NCBI RefSeq assembly: GCF_900996225.1
Contig: NZ_CAAJGL010000079.1
Location: 124,001-188,000 of the forward strand
DNA: 64,000 nucleotides
DNA from: Paraburkholderia sp. BCC1884
GTDB taxonomy: Bacteria; Pseudomonadota; Gammaproteobacteria; Burkholderiales; Burkholderiaceae
Reading direction: 5' to 3'
Shown: positions 55,735-64,000 of the stretch, in pieces
Numbering within the stretch: position 1 is the first letter of the stretch
How the letters are laid out: each line of letters opens with the position of its first letter
Notes under the pieces: generated by a model
Databases searched by the model: none
Told to the model about the DNA's origin: nothing
Seen by the model: only the letters and a program-made list of their open reading frames with translations
Translations under genes and position numbers: made by a program

Positions 55735-56757
55735 ATGACACTTCGAATCGACATGCATTCCCACTTCTTTCCGCCCATCGGGCGGGAAGAGGCCGCGCGC
55801 CTCGACGCCGATCACGCGCCCTGGCTGAAAATCGACGCGGACGGCGAGCACGGCACGATCATGACCGGCGAGAAGAGCTTTCGTCCGGTGTATCGCGCGC
55901 TGTGGGATCCGGCGGCGCGCATTGCGGAAATGGATGCGCTCGGCGTCGATATTCAACTGATGTGCGCGACGCCCGTGATGTTCGGCTATCGCTACGCTGC
56001 CGCCGCCGCGCACGACTGGGCGGCCCGCATGAACGACCACGCGCTGGCACTCTGCGCGCATGCACCGCAACGTTTGATGGCGCTAGCGCAGGTGCCGCTG
56101 CAGGATATCGATCTCGCTTGCCGGGAAGCGACGCGTGCGCATCGCGCCGGCCATCGCGGCGTGCAGATCGGCAATCATCTGGGCGCGCGCGATCTCGACG
56201 ACGAGCATCTGGTGACTTTTCTCACGCACTGCGCGAACGACGGCATTCCGGTGCTCGTGCATCCGTGGGACATGATGACCGACGGACGCATGAAGAAGTG
56301 GATGCTGCCGTGGCTGGTCGCGATGCCGGCGGAAACGCAATTGAGCATGGTGTCGCTGATCCTTTCGGGAGCGTTCGAACGGATTCCGAAGTCGCTCAAG
56401 CTGTGTTTCGCACATGGCGGCGGCAGCTTCGCATTTCTGCTTGGCCGCGTGCAGAACGCGTGGGAGCAGCGCGACATCGTGCGCGAGGATTGCCCGAATC
56501 CACCGGTTTCGTATCTCGATCGCTTTCACGTGGATAGCGCAGTTTTCGACGCAGGCGCACTGCGTCTGCTGGTCGAGACGATGGGCGAGGACCGCGTGCT
56601 GCTCGGGTCCGACTATCCGTTCCCGCTTGGCGAGCTGAAGATCGGTGATCTGGTCGCGCACCATCCGCAACTGAGCGATACGGCGAAGGCCGGGATTCTC
56701 GGCGCCAACGCACAACGCTTTTTCGATTTGCCGGTGGGTGTCGCTCACACGGTCTGA
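55735..56757 (+). CDS. nbaD: 2-amino-3-carboxymuconate 6-semialdehyde decarboxylase
   Basis: A 340-residue amidohydrolase-fold decarboxylase (ACMSD) that diverts the dioxygenase product away from quinolinate. Zinc ligands His8 and His10 sit in MHSHFFPP; further signatures are [23 protein letters not shown] and GSDYPFPLG with the metal-binding Asp. It lies 15 nt after nbaC. Confidence 0.92.
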   Translation: MTLRIDMHSHFFPPIGREEAARLDADHAPWLKIDADGEHGTIMTGEKSFRPVYRALWDPAARIAEMDALGVDIQLMCATPVMFGYRYAAAAAHDWAARMNDHALALCAHAPQRLMALAQVPLQDIDLACREATRAHRAGHRGVQIGNHLGARDLDDEHLVTFLTHCANDGIPVLVHPWDMMTDGRMKKWMLPWLVAMPAETQLSMVSLILSGAFERIPKSLKLCFAHGGGSFAFLLGRVQNAWEQRDIVREDCPNPPVSYLDRFHVDSAVFDAGALRLLVETMGEDRVLLGSDYPFPLGELKIGDLVAHHPQLSDTAKAGILGANAQRFFDLPVGVAHTV

Positions 56758-56816
56758 TAGCAACACCGGCAACGCTCGTCACGACGTTTTGTCATTGCAA
56801 CAAGAAATCACAGGAA

Positions 56817-58055
56817 ATGAGCCAGATGATCACCCGGGAACACTGCGCCGCGCTCGATGCGGTCGACACGTTGGCGCCATGCCGCGCGCGCTTCGACCTG
56901 CCCGCCGATACGATTTATCTCGACGGCAATTCGCTGGGCGCGATGCCCGCTAACGTGCCCGCACGCATCGAGCAGGCGCTCAGGCAGGAATGGGCACACG
57001 GCTTGATCCGTTCGTGGAACGACGCCGACTGGTACCCGGCGCCGCAGCGCACCGGCAACAAGATCGCCAGATTGATCGGCGCGGGACAGGACGAAGTGAT
57101 CGTCGCCGATTCGACCTCGGTCAATCTGTTCAAGGTGCTGGTGGCGGCCACGCGCATGCGACCGGGCCGCAAGGTGATTCTGGCCGAGCGAACCAACTTT
57201 CCGACCGACGTGTACATTGCATCGAGCGTGGCCGAGCTGACCGGTTGCGAGTTGCGCTGCGTCGATCCGGACGAGATCGTGGCAGCCATCGACGACAGTG
57301 TGGCGATCGTCTCGCTCACGCACGTCAACTACAAGAGCGGCAAACGCTACGACATGGAAGCGGTGACGCGCCAGGCGCACGAGGCAGGCGCGCTGATCGT
57401 GTGGGATCTGTGTCACTCCGCCGGTGCGATGCCGGTGGGTCTGAATCGTTGCGATGCGGACTTCGCCGTCGGCTGCGGTTACAAGTATCTGAACGGCGGC
57501 CCCGGCGCGCCTGCTTTCGTGTTCGTCGCGTCACGCCATATCGAAGCAGTGCGCCAACCGCTGACAGGCTGGCATGGTCACTCGAAGCCGTTCGCGTTTA
57601 CACATGACTACGCGCCGCATCCGGGTATCGACCGCATGCTGACCGGCACCGCGCCGCAGCTTGGCGTGATCGCGCTCGAGAGCGCGCTCGAGGCATTCGA
57701 CGGCGTCGATCTCGACGTGCTGCGCGATAAGAGCGTGGCGCTGGGCAATCTGTTCATCGAACTGAGCGATCAGGAACTGAAAGGCCTGGGCTGCACGCTG
57801 GCTTCGCCGCGCGACGCCGAACAACGCGGCAGTCAGGTATCGCTCGGGCACGCCGAAGGTTACGCGATCATGCAGGCGCTGATTGCACGCAACGTGATCG
57901 GCGATTTTCGTGCGCCGGACATCCTGCGCTTCGGCTTCGCACCGCTGTATGTGCGCTTCGTCGACATCTGGGACACCATCGCGCAACTCAAGGACATCAT
58001 CGCGACGGATGCGTGGAACACCGACGAGTTCAAGGCGCGCAAGTCGGTGACCTGA
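56817..58055 (+). CDS. kynU: Kynureninase
   Basis: The 412-residue PLP enzyme cleaves kynurenine or 3-hydroxykynurenine, releasing anthranilate or 3-hydroxyanthranilate and alanine. Signatures are TIYLDGNSLGAMP at the start, SFHERIK-region LIRSWNDADWYPAP, DLCHSAGAMPV and the PLP lysine in CGYKYLNGGPGAPAF (Lys223). Placed after the 3-hydroxyanthranilate genes, it most likely acts on 3-hydroxykynurenine. The kynurenine monooxygenase and formamidase are not in this window. ATG 56817 is close to AGGA; ATG 56826 in frame is an alternative. Confidence 0.9.
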   Translation: MSQMITREHCAALDAVDTLAPCRARFDLPADTIYLDGNSLGAMPANVPARIEQALRQEWAHGLIRSWNDADWYPAPQRTGNKIARLIGAGQDEVIVADSTSVNLFKVLVAATRMRPGRKVILAERTNFPTDVYIASSVAELTGCELRCVDPDEIVAAIDDSVAIVSLTHVNYKSGKRYDMEAVTRQAHEAGALIVWDLCHSAGAMPVGLNRCDADFAVGCGYKYLNGGPGAPAFVFVASRHIEAVRQPLTGWHGHSKPFAFTHDYAPHPGIDRMLTGTAPQLGVIALESALEAFDGVDLDVLRDKSVALGNLFIELSDQELKGLGCTLASPRDAEQRGSQVSLGHAEGYAIMQALIARNVIGDFRAPDILRFGFAPLYVRFVDIWDTIAQLKDIIATDAWNTDEFKARKSVT

Positions 58056-58138
58056 TATCGAGCCATAAAAGTAATACGACAACGCGGCACCGGCGGTTGC
58101 GTGCGATGCATGCAGCCGCATACAGGAGGAGACACGAG

Positions 58139-59539
58139 ATGACGCAGGAGCAGCGAGGCTTCGACACGATTGTCGAACGTGAAAAGGGATTACACCGTGG
58201 ATTGTCGACGGGGCAGCTGTCGATGATTGCGATTGGCGGGGCGATCGGCACAGGCCTGTTTTTAGGCAGCGGATTCGCCATTGGGTTTGCCGGACCGAGC
58301 GTGCTGGTGAGCTACGCGATCGGTGCGTTGATCGCCTTGCTGTTGATGGGATGTCTTGCCGAGATGACGGTCGCGCACCCGACGTCGGGTTCTTTCGGTG
58401 CTTACGCCGAGCACTATATTGCGCCGTGGGCCGGGTTCCTGGTGCGCTATGCGTACTGGTCGTCGATTGTGTTTGCGGTGGGAACGGAGGTCACTGCCAT
58501 TGCCGTGTACATGAAGTACTGGTTTCCTTCCGTGCCGGGCTGGTATTGGATCGTGGGATTTTCTGCCGCGCTGATCGGTATCAATTCAGTGAGCGTGAAA
58601 GTATTCGGCGCGGTCGAGTATGTTTTCTCGATGCTGAAGATCGTCGCGATCGTCGGCTTTATCCTGCTGGGCGCTTATGTGGTGTTCGGCGCGCCGGCCA
58701 GTTCGCCAATTGGCTTTTCCAACTACACATCGCACGGCGGGTTCTTCCCGAAAGGTGTGTGGGGCATGTGGGTTGCCGTGATCGTGTCGATTTTCAGCTA
58801 TCTGAGTATCGAAATGATCGCCGTCGCGGCAGGTGAAGCACGCGATCCGCAGAAGGCGATTACGCAGGCATTCCGCGCCACGATGGTCCGACTGGTGTTC
58901 TTCTATCTTCTTACTCTGGCGTTGATGCTGGCAATCGTCCCATGGAATGCGGCGGGTACGGATGAGAGTCCGTTCGTGCGGGTGATGGCGGCTACCCATG
59001 TGCCGGGCGCGGCGGGCGTGATCAACTTTGTGATTCTGGTCGCGGCTTTGTCGGCGATGAATAGCCAGCTCTATATCACGACGCGGATGATGTTCAGCCT
59101 GTCGCGGGCAGGGTATGCGCCGAGGCGCCTGGGGCAGTTGAACCAGAAGGGTGTGCCGGTGGCGGCGTTGTGGCTCTCCACTATCGGGATCGCGTTGGCG
59201 ACGGTGCTGAATGTGGCTTATCCAGATGCGTCGTTTGTGTTGATGATGTCGGTATCCATGTTTGGGGCAATGTTCACCTGGCTCATGATTTTCGTGACCC
59301 ATCTGTTTTTTCGGCGCGCTCACAAAGGGAGGGTGCTGGCTTTCAGGATGTGGGGGTTTCCTGTGACCTCACTGCTTGGCGCAGGGCTGATGGTGGGGGC
59401 GCTCGTTACCACCTGGTTTACTCGCGAGTTCCGGATGACGCTGGTAGTGGGCGTGCCGTTTGTCGTTGCGCTGGTGGTGGTTTATTTTGTCTGGTATCGG
59501 GGCAAGGCTGGCGAGGCGAAGGGTGTCGAGCTGGCGTGA
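58139..59539 (+). CDS. Amino-acid permease (APC superfamily)
   Basis: A 466-residue, 12-segment transporter of the AAT/GABA-permease group: GLSTGQLSMIAIGGAIGTGLFLGSG at the first segment, EMTVAHPTSGSFGAYAE, and SYLSIEMIAVAAGEARDPQKAI in the middle. GGAGGAG precedes ATG 58139. It lies 83 nt after kynureninase, so tryptophan, kynurenine or 3-hydroxykynurenine uptake is the natural guess. It is the last gene before a double terminator. Confidence 0.87.
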   Translation: MTQEQRGFDTIVEREKGLHRGLSTGQLSMIAIGGAIGTGLFLGSGFAIGFAGPSVLVSYAIGALIALLLMGCLAEMTVAHPTSGSFGAYAEHYIAPWAGFLVRYAYWSSIVFAVGTEVTAIAVYMKYWFPSVPGWYWIVGFSAALIGINSVSVKVFGAVEYVFSMLKIVAIVGFILLGAYVVFGAPASSPIGFSNYTSHGGFFPKGVWGMWVAVIVSIFSYLSIEMIAVAAGEARDPQKAITQAFRATMVRLVFFYLLTLALMLAIVPWNAAGTDESPFVRVMAATHVPGAAGVINFVILVAALSAMNSQLYITTRMMFSLSRAGYAPRRLGQLNQKGVPVAALWLSTIGIALATVLNVAYPDASFVLMMSVSMFGAMFTWLMIFVTHLFFRRAHKGRVLAFRMWGFPVTSLLGAGLMVGALVTTWFTREFRMTLVVGVPFVVALVVVYFVWYRGKAGEAKGVELA

Positions 59540-59592
59540 TGTTCGTCGTGGTCGAGCGCCAGCGGGTATCGCCCCTTGATAACAAAGCGCTC

Positions 59593-59640
59593 GCCTCGCT
59601 CGAAGCGAGGCGGCGTCAAACGAAGCTCACGTTCGTTTGA
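59593..59640. terminator. Two hairpins between convergent permease and GST genes
   Basis: Hairpin 1 is GCCTCGCT-CGA-AGCGAGGC (59593-59611). Hairpin 2 is TCAAACGAA and TTCGTTTGA around 7 nt (59616-59640). They sit between stop codons of opposite-strand genes and probably end both transcripts. Confidence 0.6.
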
Positions 59641-59648
59641 TCAACGGG

Positions 59649-60341
59649 TCAGGCACCCGTCGCGAGGCGTGCGTTCTGCGGGAACAACGCTTTGCGCGTC
59701 TCGTCGTCCAGCTCGCTCTTGAATGTATGGCGGGCCTTGATCGCTTCAGCACGCTGCGCCGCCGGGCGGGAATTGATCTCGTCGAACAGGCGCTTGACGT
59801 TCGGCAGTTTGTCCCAGGCGTCGGCGCCGAGTACGAACGGCACGGCGCGGGCCCATCCCCATACGGCCATGTCCACCAGCGTGTAGTTGTCGCCAAGCAT
59901 GTAGCGGTATTGCGCCAGATGCGCGTCGACGATGTTCCAGTGGCGCCACGCTTCGAAGTCATAGCGGTTCACGGCGTAGTCCTTGGGTTCCGGCGCATAG
60001 TGCTTGAAATGCACCGCCTGGCCCGCGTACGGTCCGATGCCCGTGGCCACGAACATCAGCCAGGAGTACATCTGGGCGCGCGCCTCGGGCGTGTTCGCTG
60101 GCAGGAACTGACCCGTCTTCTCGGCCAGATACAGCAGGATGGCGTTGCTGTCGAATACCGTCGCATCGCCGTCGACTAGCGCCGGGGTCTTCGCATTCGG
60201 ATTGATCGCGGTGAATGCCGGAGCGTGTTGCTCGCCCTTGCGGGTGTCGACCGGCACCAGTTCATACGGTAACCCGCTCTCTTCGAGAAACAGCGCGACC
60301 TTGGCGGGGTTGGGGGAGGGGTGATAGTAAAACTTGATCAT
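59649..60341 (-). CDS. Glutathione S-transferase family protein
   Basis: The 230-residue protein has an N-terminal thioredoxin-like domain (IKFYYHPSPNPAKVALFLEESGLPYELVPVD; NAKTPALVDGDATVFDSNAILLYLAEKTG, with the glutathione-binding Pro and Asp-Ser) and an all-helical C-terminal domain (YTLVDMAVWGWAR). It resembles the YghU/Ure2-like branch. No partner gene. Confidence 0.88.
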   Translation of the reverse strand: MIKFYYHPSPNPAKVALFLEESGLPYELVPVDTRKGEQHAPAFTAINPNAKTPALVDGDATVFDSNAILLYLAEKTGQFLPANTPEARAQMYSWLMFVATGIGPYAGQAVHFKHYAPEPKDYAVNRYDFEAWRHWNIVDAHLAQYRYMLGDNYTLVDMAVWGWARAVPFVLGADAWDKLPNVKRLFDEINSRPAAQRAEAIKARHTFKSELDDETRKALFPQNARLATGA

Positions 60342-60435
60342 GGTGCGGCCTGTGAGCGGGTTGGATAAGTGATTATAGGCGGGTGACTTTTACTGGCGAG
60401 GAAGCGACCGGAACGCAGTCCGGCGCGTCCCGGGT

Positions 60436-61110
60436 TCACGCATGGGCGGCGGCGGAGGCCGCCGATTGTAACGAGCGAAGTGCTGAGAGTACGACATGCG
60501 GTTCGCAGCGCCCCCGGTAGTCGATGTCGACATGAGACAAAGCGATGCGTCCGTCGCTAGCGATCACAAAGGTCGCGGGCACCGGCAATGCCCAGCTTTC
60601 GTCGCCGTTGATGGCGGGCAGCGCTTTGTCGACCGAACGCAAGGCCTGGCGCAGTTCTTCCGGAAGCGAATACACGAGACCGAACGACTGGGCGACGTCA
60701 TTGCCGGCATCGCTCAGCACCGCAAAATCAAGCGCATTGCGCTCGGCGGTGGAGAGTGACCCATCCGGCAACTGGGGCGAAATGGCGACCAGGCTGGCGC
60801 CGAGTTGCGATATCTCTGGTAGTGCCTGTTGGTACGCTCTGAGTTGAATGTTGCAGTAGGGGCACCACCCACCTCGATAAAAGACCAGAACGGCGGGGCC
60901 CTTGTGAAGAACTTCCGCCAGCGAAACCGTCCTTCCCCATGCGCTGGGCAATTCAAAAGCAGGTGCGTTTTCTCCTGCGGCGAGTACGCCGTCGATCGGA
61001 AAGCTTGCTTTCAGTTCTGCCACTTTGGCGTTGTAAAGCGCGATCCGGTCGGTTGGCGTCGTGCGCTCGTATTCGGCGCGAAAGGCCACTAGCTCCTGCT
61101 TGAGTCCCAT
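60436..61110 (-). CDS. AhpC/TSA-family peroxiredoxin-like protein
   Basis: A 224-residue thioredoxin-fold protein with a helical N-terminal segment and then APAFELPSAWGRTVSLAEVLHKGPAVLVFYRGGWCPYC, a CxxC active site (Cys-Pro-Tyr-Cys). It belongs to the atypical peroxiredoxin-like group with CPYCN in place of the usual single peroxidatic Cys. ATG 61110 was chosen for AGGAGC 8 nt upstream; the frame continues to 61164. Confidence 0.85.
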   Translation of the reverse strand: MGLKQELVAFRAEYERTTPTDRIALYNAKVAELKASFPIDGVLAAGENAPAFELPSAWGRTVSLAEVLHKGPAVLVFYRGGWCPYCNIQLRAYQQALPEISQLGASLVAISPQLPDGSLSTAERNALDFAVLSDAGNDVAQSFGLVYSLPEELRQALRSVDKALPAINGDESWALPVPATFVIASDGRIALSHVDIDYRGRCEPHVVLSALRSLQSAASAAAHA

Positions 61111-61342
61111 CGTGGTTGCTCCTTGTAATTGTTCCCGCGTGACATCGGGAGGCATTCCGCCCATAGCGTTTCGATCCAGGTTTGCGCGGGCATATCGAAC
61201 AGGATCTGAATTGGGTGGCCGTACGCCGTGTCAACTCTGTCCTATATCGCGGTCCAGCAGAAGCCATGCGCGGGCGATATCAGTCATTCCTTGCAGGAAT
61301 GACCCGATGGACAGATCGATCGCGATGTAGACCTTCGTCAGC
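61111..61342 (-). pseudogene. Possible frameshifted gene remnant
   Basis: Between the methyltransferase and the peroxiredoxin-like gene the minus strand holds two protein-like stretches in different frames. One ends at TGA 61233-61231 (KVYIAIDLSIGSFLQGMTD then IARAWLLLDRDIGQ). The next opens at 61241 (DTAYGHPIQILFDMPAQTW, IETLWAE) and runs into the next gene's leader. Both show GC-rich third positions, but neither has a proper start. I do not recognise the family. It may also be chance. Confidence 0.25.
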
Positions 61343-61394
61343 GTGATCGGCCTGATGCAACCGTGCCAGCCTCGTCCGCTACGCCGATGGCATC

Positions 61395-62954
61395 TCAGGC
61401 GATACCCAAGGCCTGCAATATCGGTAGATGAACCTGAGCAAAGCGGTGCGCTTTCGCGGCCATATCAGCGCGAGAGGGGAGCGCGGCGGACTGCGGCGCC
61501 GCTGGCTCGCGCCCGGACTGTGAGTCCGCGCGTAGCGCAGCCTCGGCGAATTCGGCCCATTGCGCCGGTTGCTGCAGATGATGCAGTCTCGCCAACAAAA
61601 AGAGTTGGGCCACACGTGGCATCAATATGCCCGAACCTGAAACCGGGCTCACCAGAAACTGAATGTCCTCATGATGGCGCGCCCGTTCGCAGATCGCCGC
61701 GTTCAGCTTCGCCGACAACGGCTGCGCGGCGCGGATCTGCGCGTCTTCCTGGGCATTCAACAACACGCCCATGCTAACCAGTAAGGTCACGGCCTCGACT
61801 ATCTGCGCAAAGGTGACGCCCTGTGCGCGAACGCAGCTTTCGATCCCGGCGAGGCTTGTAGGGCGATAGCTGGACAGCGCGTCGAGAATGGGGGCGTATG
61901 TCGCTTCCGGTAGCATCGTCTCACCGAGCGCACCGCGCACCTTGAGCATCACCGACGCTCGTGGAAGCGCCAGGATCACGCGATGTGCGTGCAATGCCGC
62001 CTGCCGTTCAGCGTCGCTGAGCGGCCGTGGACCCTTCACCCAGTAATCGCGCCGCAACGATCGGTTGACACAGAAATCGCGCGCGGTCTCTCGCAACGCC
62101 GTATCTGCAATGTTCGCTAACAGATCGCGTTGCGCCGGCGTGAGGTTGATCTCGTCAACAAGGTCGCGATAGTCCGCAGATCCTGCATAAGTCAAACCCG
62201 CCGCATCGAGCGACGAGGCAACCTGGAGGAAAGACATGGGGTGCCAGTCGCGAGTGAAATACTCATGCGCGAGATAACTCGGGTCGGCTTGGGACAGCGC
62301 GTCGACGCGCTCGGCAAGCAGTGGGTTAACCAGCCCGTAGCCCGGTTGCGTCGCAAATACAGCCCGCGCAAAATCGACGGCGGCGCTAATGCGCCTGTGC
62401 ATGGGTTCGTCGGAGTCCGGGCGATCGCCCGTTGCGGATACCGGGCCGATCTGAAAATGCCGCTGCATCAGTTCGTGCACGGGCAGCATCGCAGTCCAAC
62501 CGGGTTGGGTGTTGTAGCTCAAATACAGCACGCCGCCCGATTTGAGCTTGCGGCCGATGAATTCGACAATCAACGCACGGTTCTCCGGGGAAATCCAGCT
62601 CCAGATGCCATGCATACCGATGAAGTCGAAGTCCGGCAAATCGTCTCGCCCGCAGAAATCCGCGAATGACTCGCCGAACAACTGCGCCTGCGATCCGGCA
62701 TTGCTCGCGAGTTGCCGTGCGAAGTTGGCGTGCGACAGATTGAAGTCGGTGCCCCACCATTGCGCAGCCGACCCGGCCGCGTGAATATTGACGCTCACAC
62801 CCTGGCCAAAGCCCAACTCGCAAGCCGTATGCACGGTCGGCAATACGAGTCCGGCATGGAGCAGAGGAAGTTTCAGGCGTAGCGGATTCAGCTCGTCGCA
62901 ATAGCCGAACGTGTACTTGACCTCGTCAATGGAACTCGTTTCCCGCTCACTCAC
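61395..62954 (-). CDS. Class I SAM methyltransferase with methyltransferase regulatory domain
   Basis: A 519-residue protein. The N-terminal half is a SAM-binding fold (TFGYCDELNPLRLKLPLL; TACELGFGQGVSVNIHAAG as the glycine-rich motif I; GIWSWISPENRALIVEFI), followed by a PF10119-type regulatory domain and helical C-terminal part. The frame is open to GTG 63098, but residues before SSIDEVKYTFGY do not look like the family, so GTG 62954 is the likelier start. This group is often found with surface polysaccharide genes, which are absent here. The target is unknown. Confidence 0.75.
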   Translation of the reverse strand: MSERETSSIDEVKYTFGYCDELNPLRLKLPLLHAGLVLPTVHTACELGFGQGVSVNIHAAGSAAQWWGTDFNLSHANFARQLASNAGSQAQLFGESFADFCGRDDLPDFDFIGMHGIWSWISPENRALIVEFIGRKLKSGGVLYLSYNTQPGWTAMLPVHELMQRHFQIGPVSATGDRPDSDEPMHRRISAAVDFARAVFATQPGYGLVNPLLAERVDALSQADPSYLAHEYFTRDWHPMSFLQVASSLDAAGLTYAGSADYRDLVDEINLTPAQRDLLANIADTALRETARDFCVNRSLRRDYWVKGPRPLSDAERQAALHAHRVILALPRASVMLKVRGALGETMLPEATYAPILDALSSYRPTSLAGIESCVRAQGVTFAQIVEAVTLLVSMGVLLNAQEDAQIRAAQPLSAKLNAAICERARHHEDIQFLVSPVSGSGILMPRVAQLFLLARLHHLQQPAQWAEFAEAALRADSQSGREPAAPQSAALPSRADMAAKAHRFAQVHLPILQALGIA

Positions 62955-63104
62955 GTCCTGGCGCTCGCTCGTTGCACGGGGCCGGTATCGGCCCCGCAGA
63001 TTGTCGAACCGGCTGTCCGGCGATGTCCGACACAATACCGGCGAGTGGTAGGGAAAGCAAAGTTCCTCGATGGGTCTCGAGCCGCGAGCATGGCTCACGC
63101 TTCC

Positions 63105-63440
63105 TTACTTGATTCCCAGAATCCACCGGGCAAACCTCTCTGCATCAGCGGCCGAAATATCATTGGGTGGCATCTGCGCTCCGGTATTCCACTTGCCCGA
63201 ACTTCCCTGCAACATGCTCCTTTCCAGCTTCGCAACTGCATCGGGATCTCCGCGATACCGGTCGGAAATAGCCCTGAACGGCGGCCCAACCCTGGTCGTA
63301 TCGATAGCATGACAAGCCCGGCAGGTCTGTTCACTAGCAGAAACAGACCGCCCCATACTCGCGCCGTCTCCAGGCGCCGCGGCAAAAACTTTCCCGGCAA
63401 AAAAACCACCGATAGCAAGCAGCAAAACCATTCTCTTCAC
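63105..63440 (-). CDS. Small secreted c-type cytochrome
   Basis: A 111-residue class I cytochrome c. A signal peptide (VKRMVLLLAIGGFFAGKVFA) is followed by one heme motif CRACH in SASEQTCRACHAIDTTRVGPPF, and a distal Met in NTGAQMPPNDIS. GTG 63440 has AGGAGT 6 nt upstream and gives a clean signal peptide; the frame is open further but without signal character. It follows the LVIVD-repeat gene on the same strand and may act with it as an electron acceptor, which is inference. Confidence 0.85.
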   Translation of the reverse strand: MKRMVLLLAIGGFFAGKVFAAAPGDGASMGRSVSASEQTCRACHAIDTTRVGPPFRAISDRYRGDPDAVAKLERSMLQGSSGKWNTGAQMPPNDISAADAERFARWILGIK

Positions 63441-63460
63441 AATTGCACTCCTGTAAAAAC

Positions 63461-63493
63461 AAAAAACCCTGCCGACGGCAACCGTCGGCAGGG
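63461..63493 (-). terminator. Strong intrinsic terminator (minus strand)
   Basis: CCCTGCCGACGG (63467-63478) and CCGTCGGCAGGG (63482-63493) form a 12-bp stem with a 3-nt loop. On the minus strand six T follow. It ends the LVIVD-repeat gene transcript just before the cytochrome gene, so the two genes are probably only partly co-transcribed. Confidence 0.85.
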
Positions 63494-63542
63494 GAAAGCG
63501 CTGCAGCTCAACTGATCGAATACACGCGAAAAATCGCACCGC

Positions 63543-64000
63543 TCACCGAGGCGGCCACGGCTTCGCCGGCGCACCGATCACAGGCTTGCCGAGCAACGGC
63601 GTCGACAACGCATACGCACCGTTCTCCGTGAAGGCCCAGATGATGTTCCGGTCGTACTCGGTATAGATCGCCAGCACACCCTTGCCCAGCGTGTAACTCG
63701 GCAACTCGCTCTCGTCGGCCAACGCCGGCACGAAATACCCGGCGATGGTCGGCTTCTCCGGATTGCGCACGTCGAAAATCTGCACGCCGGCGTTATAGAA
63801 CGAATACGGAATCACACCCTGACGCGAGCCGCCCGGCTGCCCGATCGCGTTCGACCGCTTCGGACCGAAATTGCCGCCACGCTGACAGAAGCTCGTGAAC
63901 GGCGCACCTTCCGGCGGCGTCGGCTGCGGCAGTTTGGCCGCCACCTTCAGATGCGAAGGATCGCGCGCATCGACGACGAAGATGTCCTTATACGGCTCGT
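63543..64000 (-). CDS. LVIVD-repeat beta-propeller protein (3' end only)
   Basis: The last 150 or so codons of a gene that starts beyond the right edge. Repeats of the type DIFVVDARDPSHLKVAAKL and GVQIFDVRNPEKPTIAGYFVPA match the LVIVD propeller pattern. The C-terminus (ENGAYALSTPLLGKPVIG) carries a last blade. Such proteins are usually secreted and of unknown function; one Cys is present (FCQRGG). The downstream cytochrome c suggests a periplasmic redox role, which is inference. Confidence 0.75.
   Translation of the reverse strand, partial: EPYKDIFVVDARDPSHLKVAAKLPQPTPPEGAPFTSFCQRGGNFGPKRSNAIGQPGGSRQGVIPYSFYNAGVQIFDVRNPEKPTIAGYFVPALADESELPSYTLGKGVLAIYTEYDRNIIWAFTENGAYALSTPLLGKPVIGAPAKPWPPR

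Overview
The window looks like a chromosomal piece of a Burkholderiales bacterium, most likely Paraburkholderia or Burkholderia. The evidence is high GC with strong third-position GC bias, two DUF4148 secreted proteins, two general porins beginning AQSSVTLYG after their signal peptides, NodT-type efflux parts, a TonB-ExbB-ExbD-ExbD set, and a complete 3-hydroxyanthranilate meta-cleavage operon of the kind known from Burkholderia and Pseudomonas. I saw no rRNA, tRNA, CRISPR array, insertion sequence or prophage. Most genes read as ordinary host chromosome.

Layout. (1) 1-5770: 3' part of a giant UvrA made of two fused UvrA copies. (2) 6649-14369, plus strand: tonB, exbB, two exbD genes, a TPR protein, an XRE-cupin regulator and a TonB-dependent receptor. 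(3) 14658-27536, plus strand: YejABEF-type peptide ABC importer, a TldD/PmbA (TldE) pair, two GNAT acetyltransferases and an RND pump without adaptor. Blocks 2 and 3 run 21 kb on one strand and can be read as an uptake and processing route for a modified peptide: outer membrane, inner membrane, proteolysis, acetylation, export. This is the best candidate for an undescribed system. (4) 27568-35293: DUF4148 genes, an OmpR-type regulator and kinase, a regulator gene broken by a TAG, a fimbrial-adhesin-like secreted protein, two porins and a 53-residue lipoprotein. (5) 35368-43902, minus strand: RND pump, adaptor and outer-membrane factor, an orphan response regulator, a LysR regulator and a conserved hypothetical gene. 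(6) 44659-48317: GlxA-type AraC regulator, an orphan RmlC homologue with altered active-site residues, an RhtA-like exporter, a GNAT and a DUF1328 protein. (7) 48521-59539, plus strand: LysR regulator, nbaEHJIGFCD-like operon, kynureninase and amino-acid permease, which together take 3-hydroxykynurenine to pyruvate and acetyl-CoA. (8) 59649-64000, minus strand: glutathione transferase, AhpC/TSA-like protein, a possible gene remnant, a methyltransferase with regulatory domain, a small cytochrome c and the 3' end of an LVIVD-repeat propeller gene.

Several intergenic regions carry palindromes or repeated short motifs that may be operators or terminators; they are listed separately. All family assignments come from reading translated sequence and recalled family motifs. 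No database search was run.
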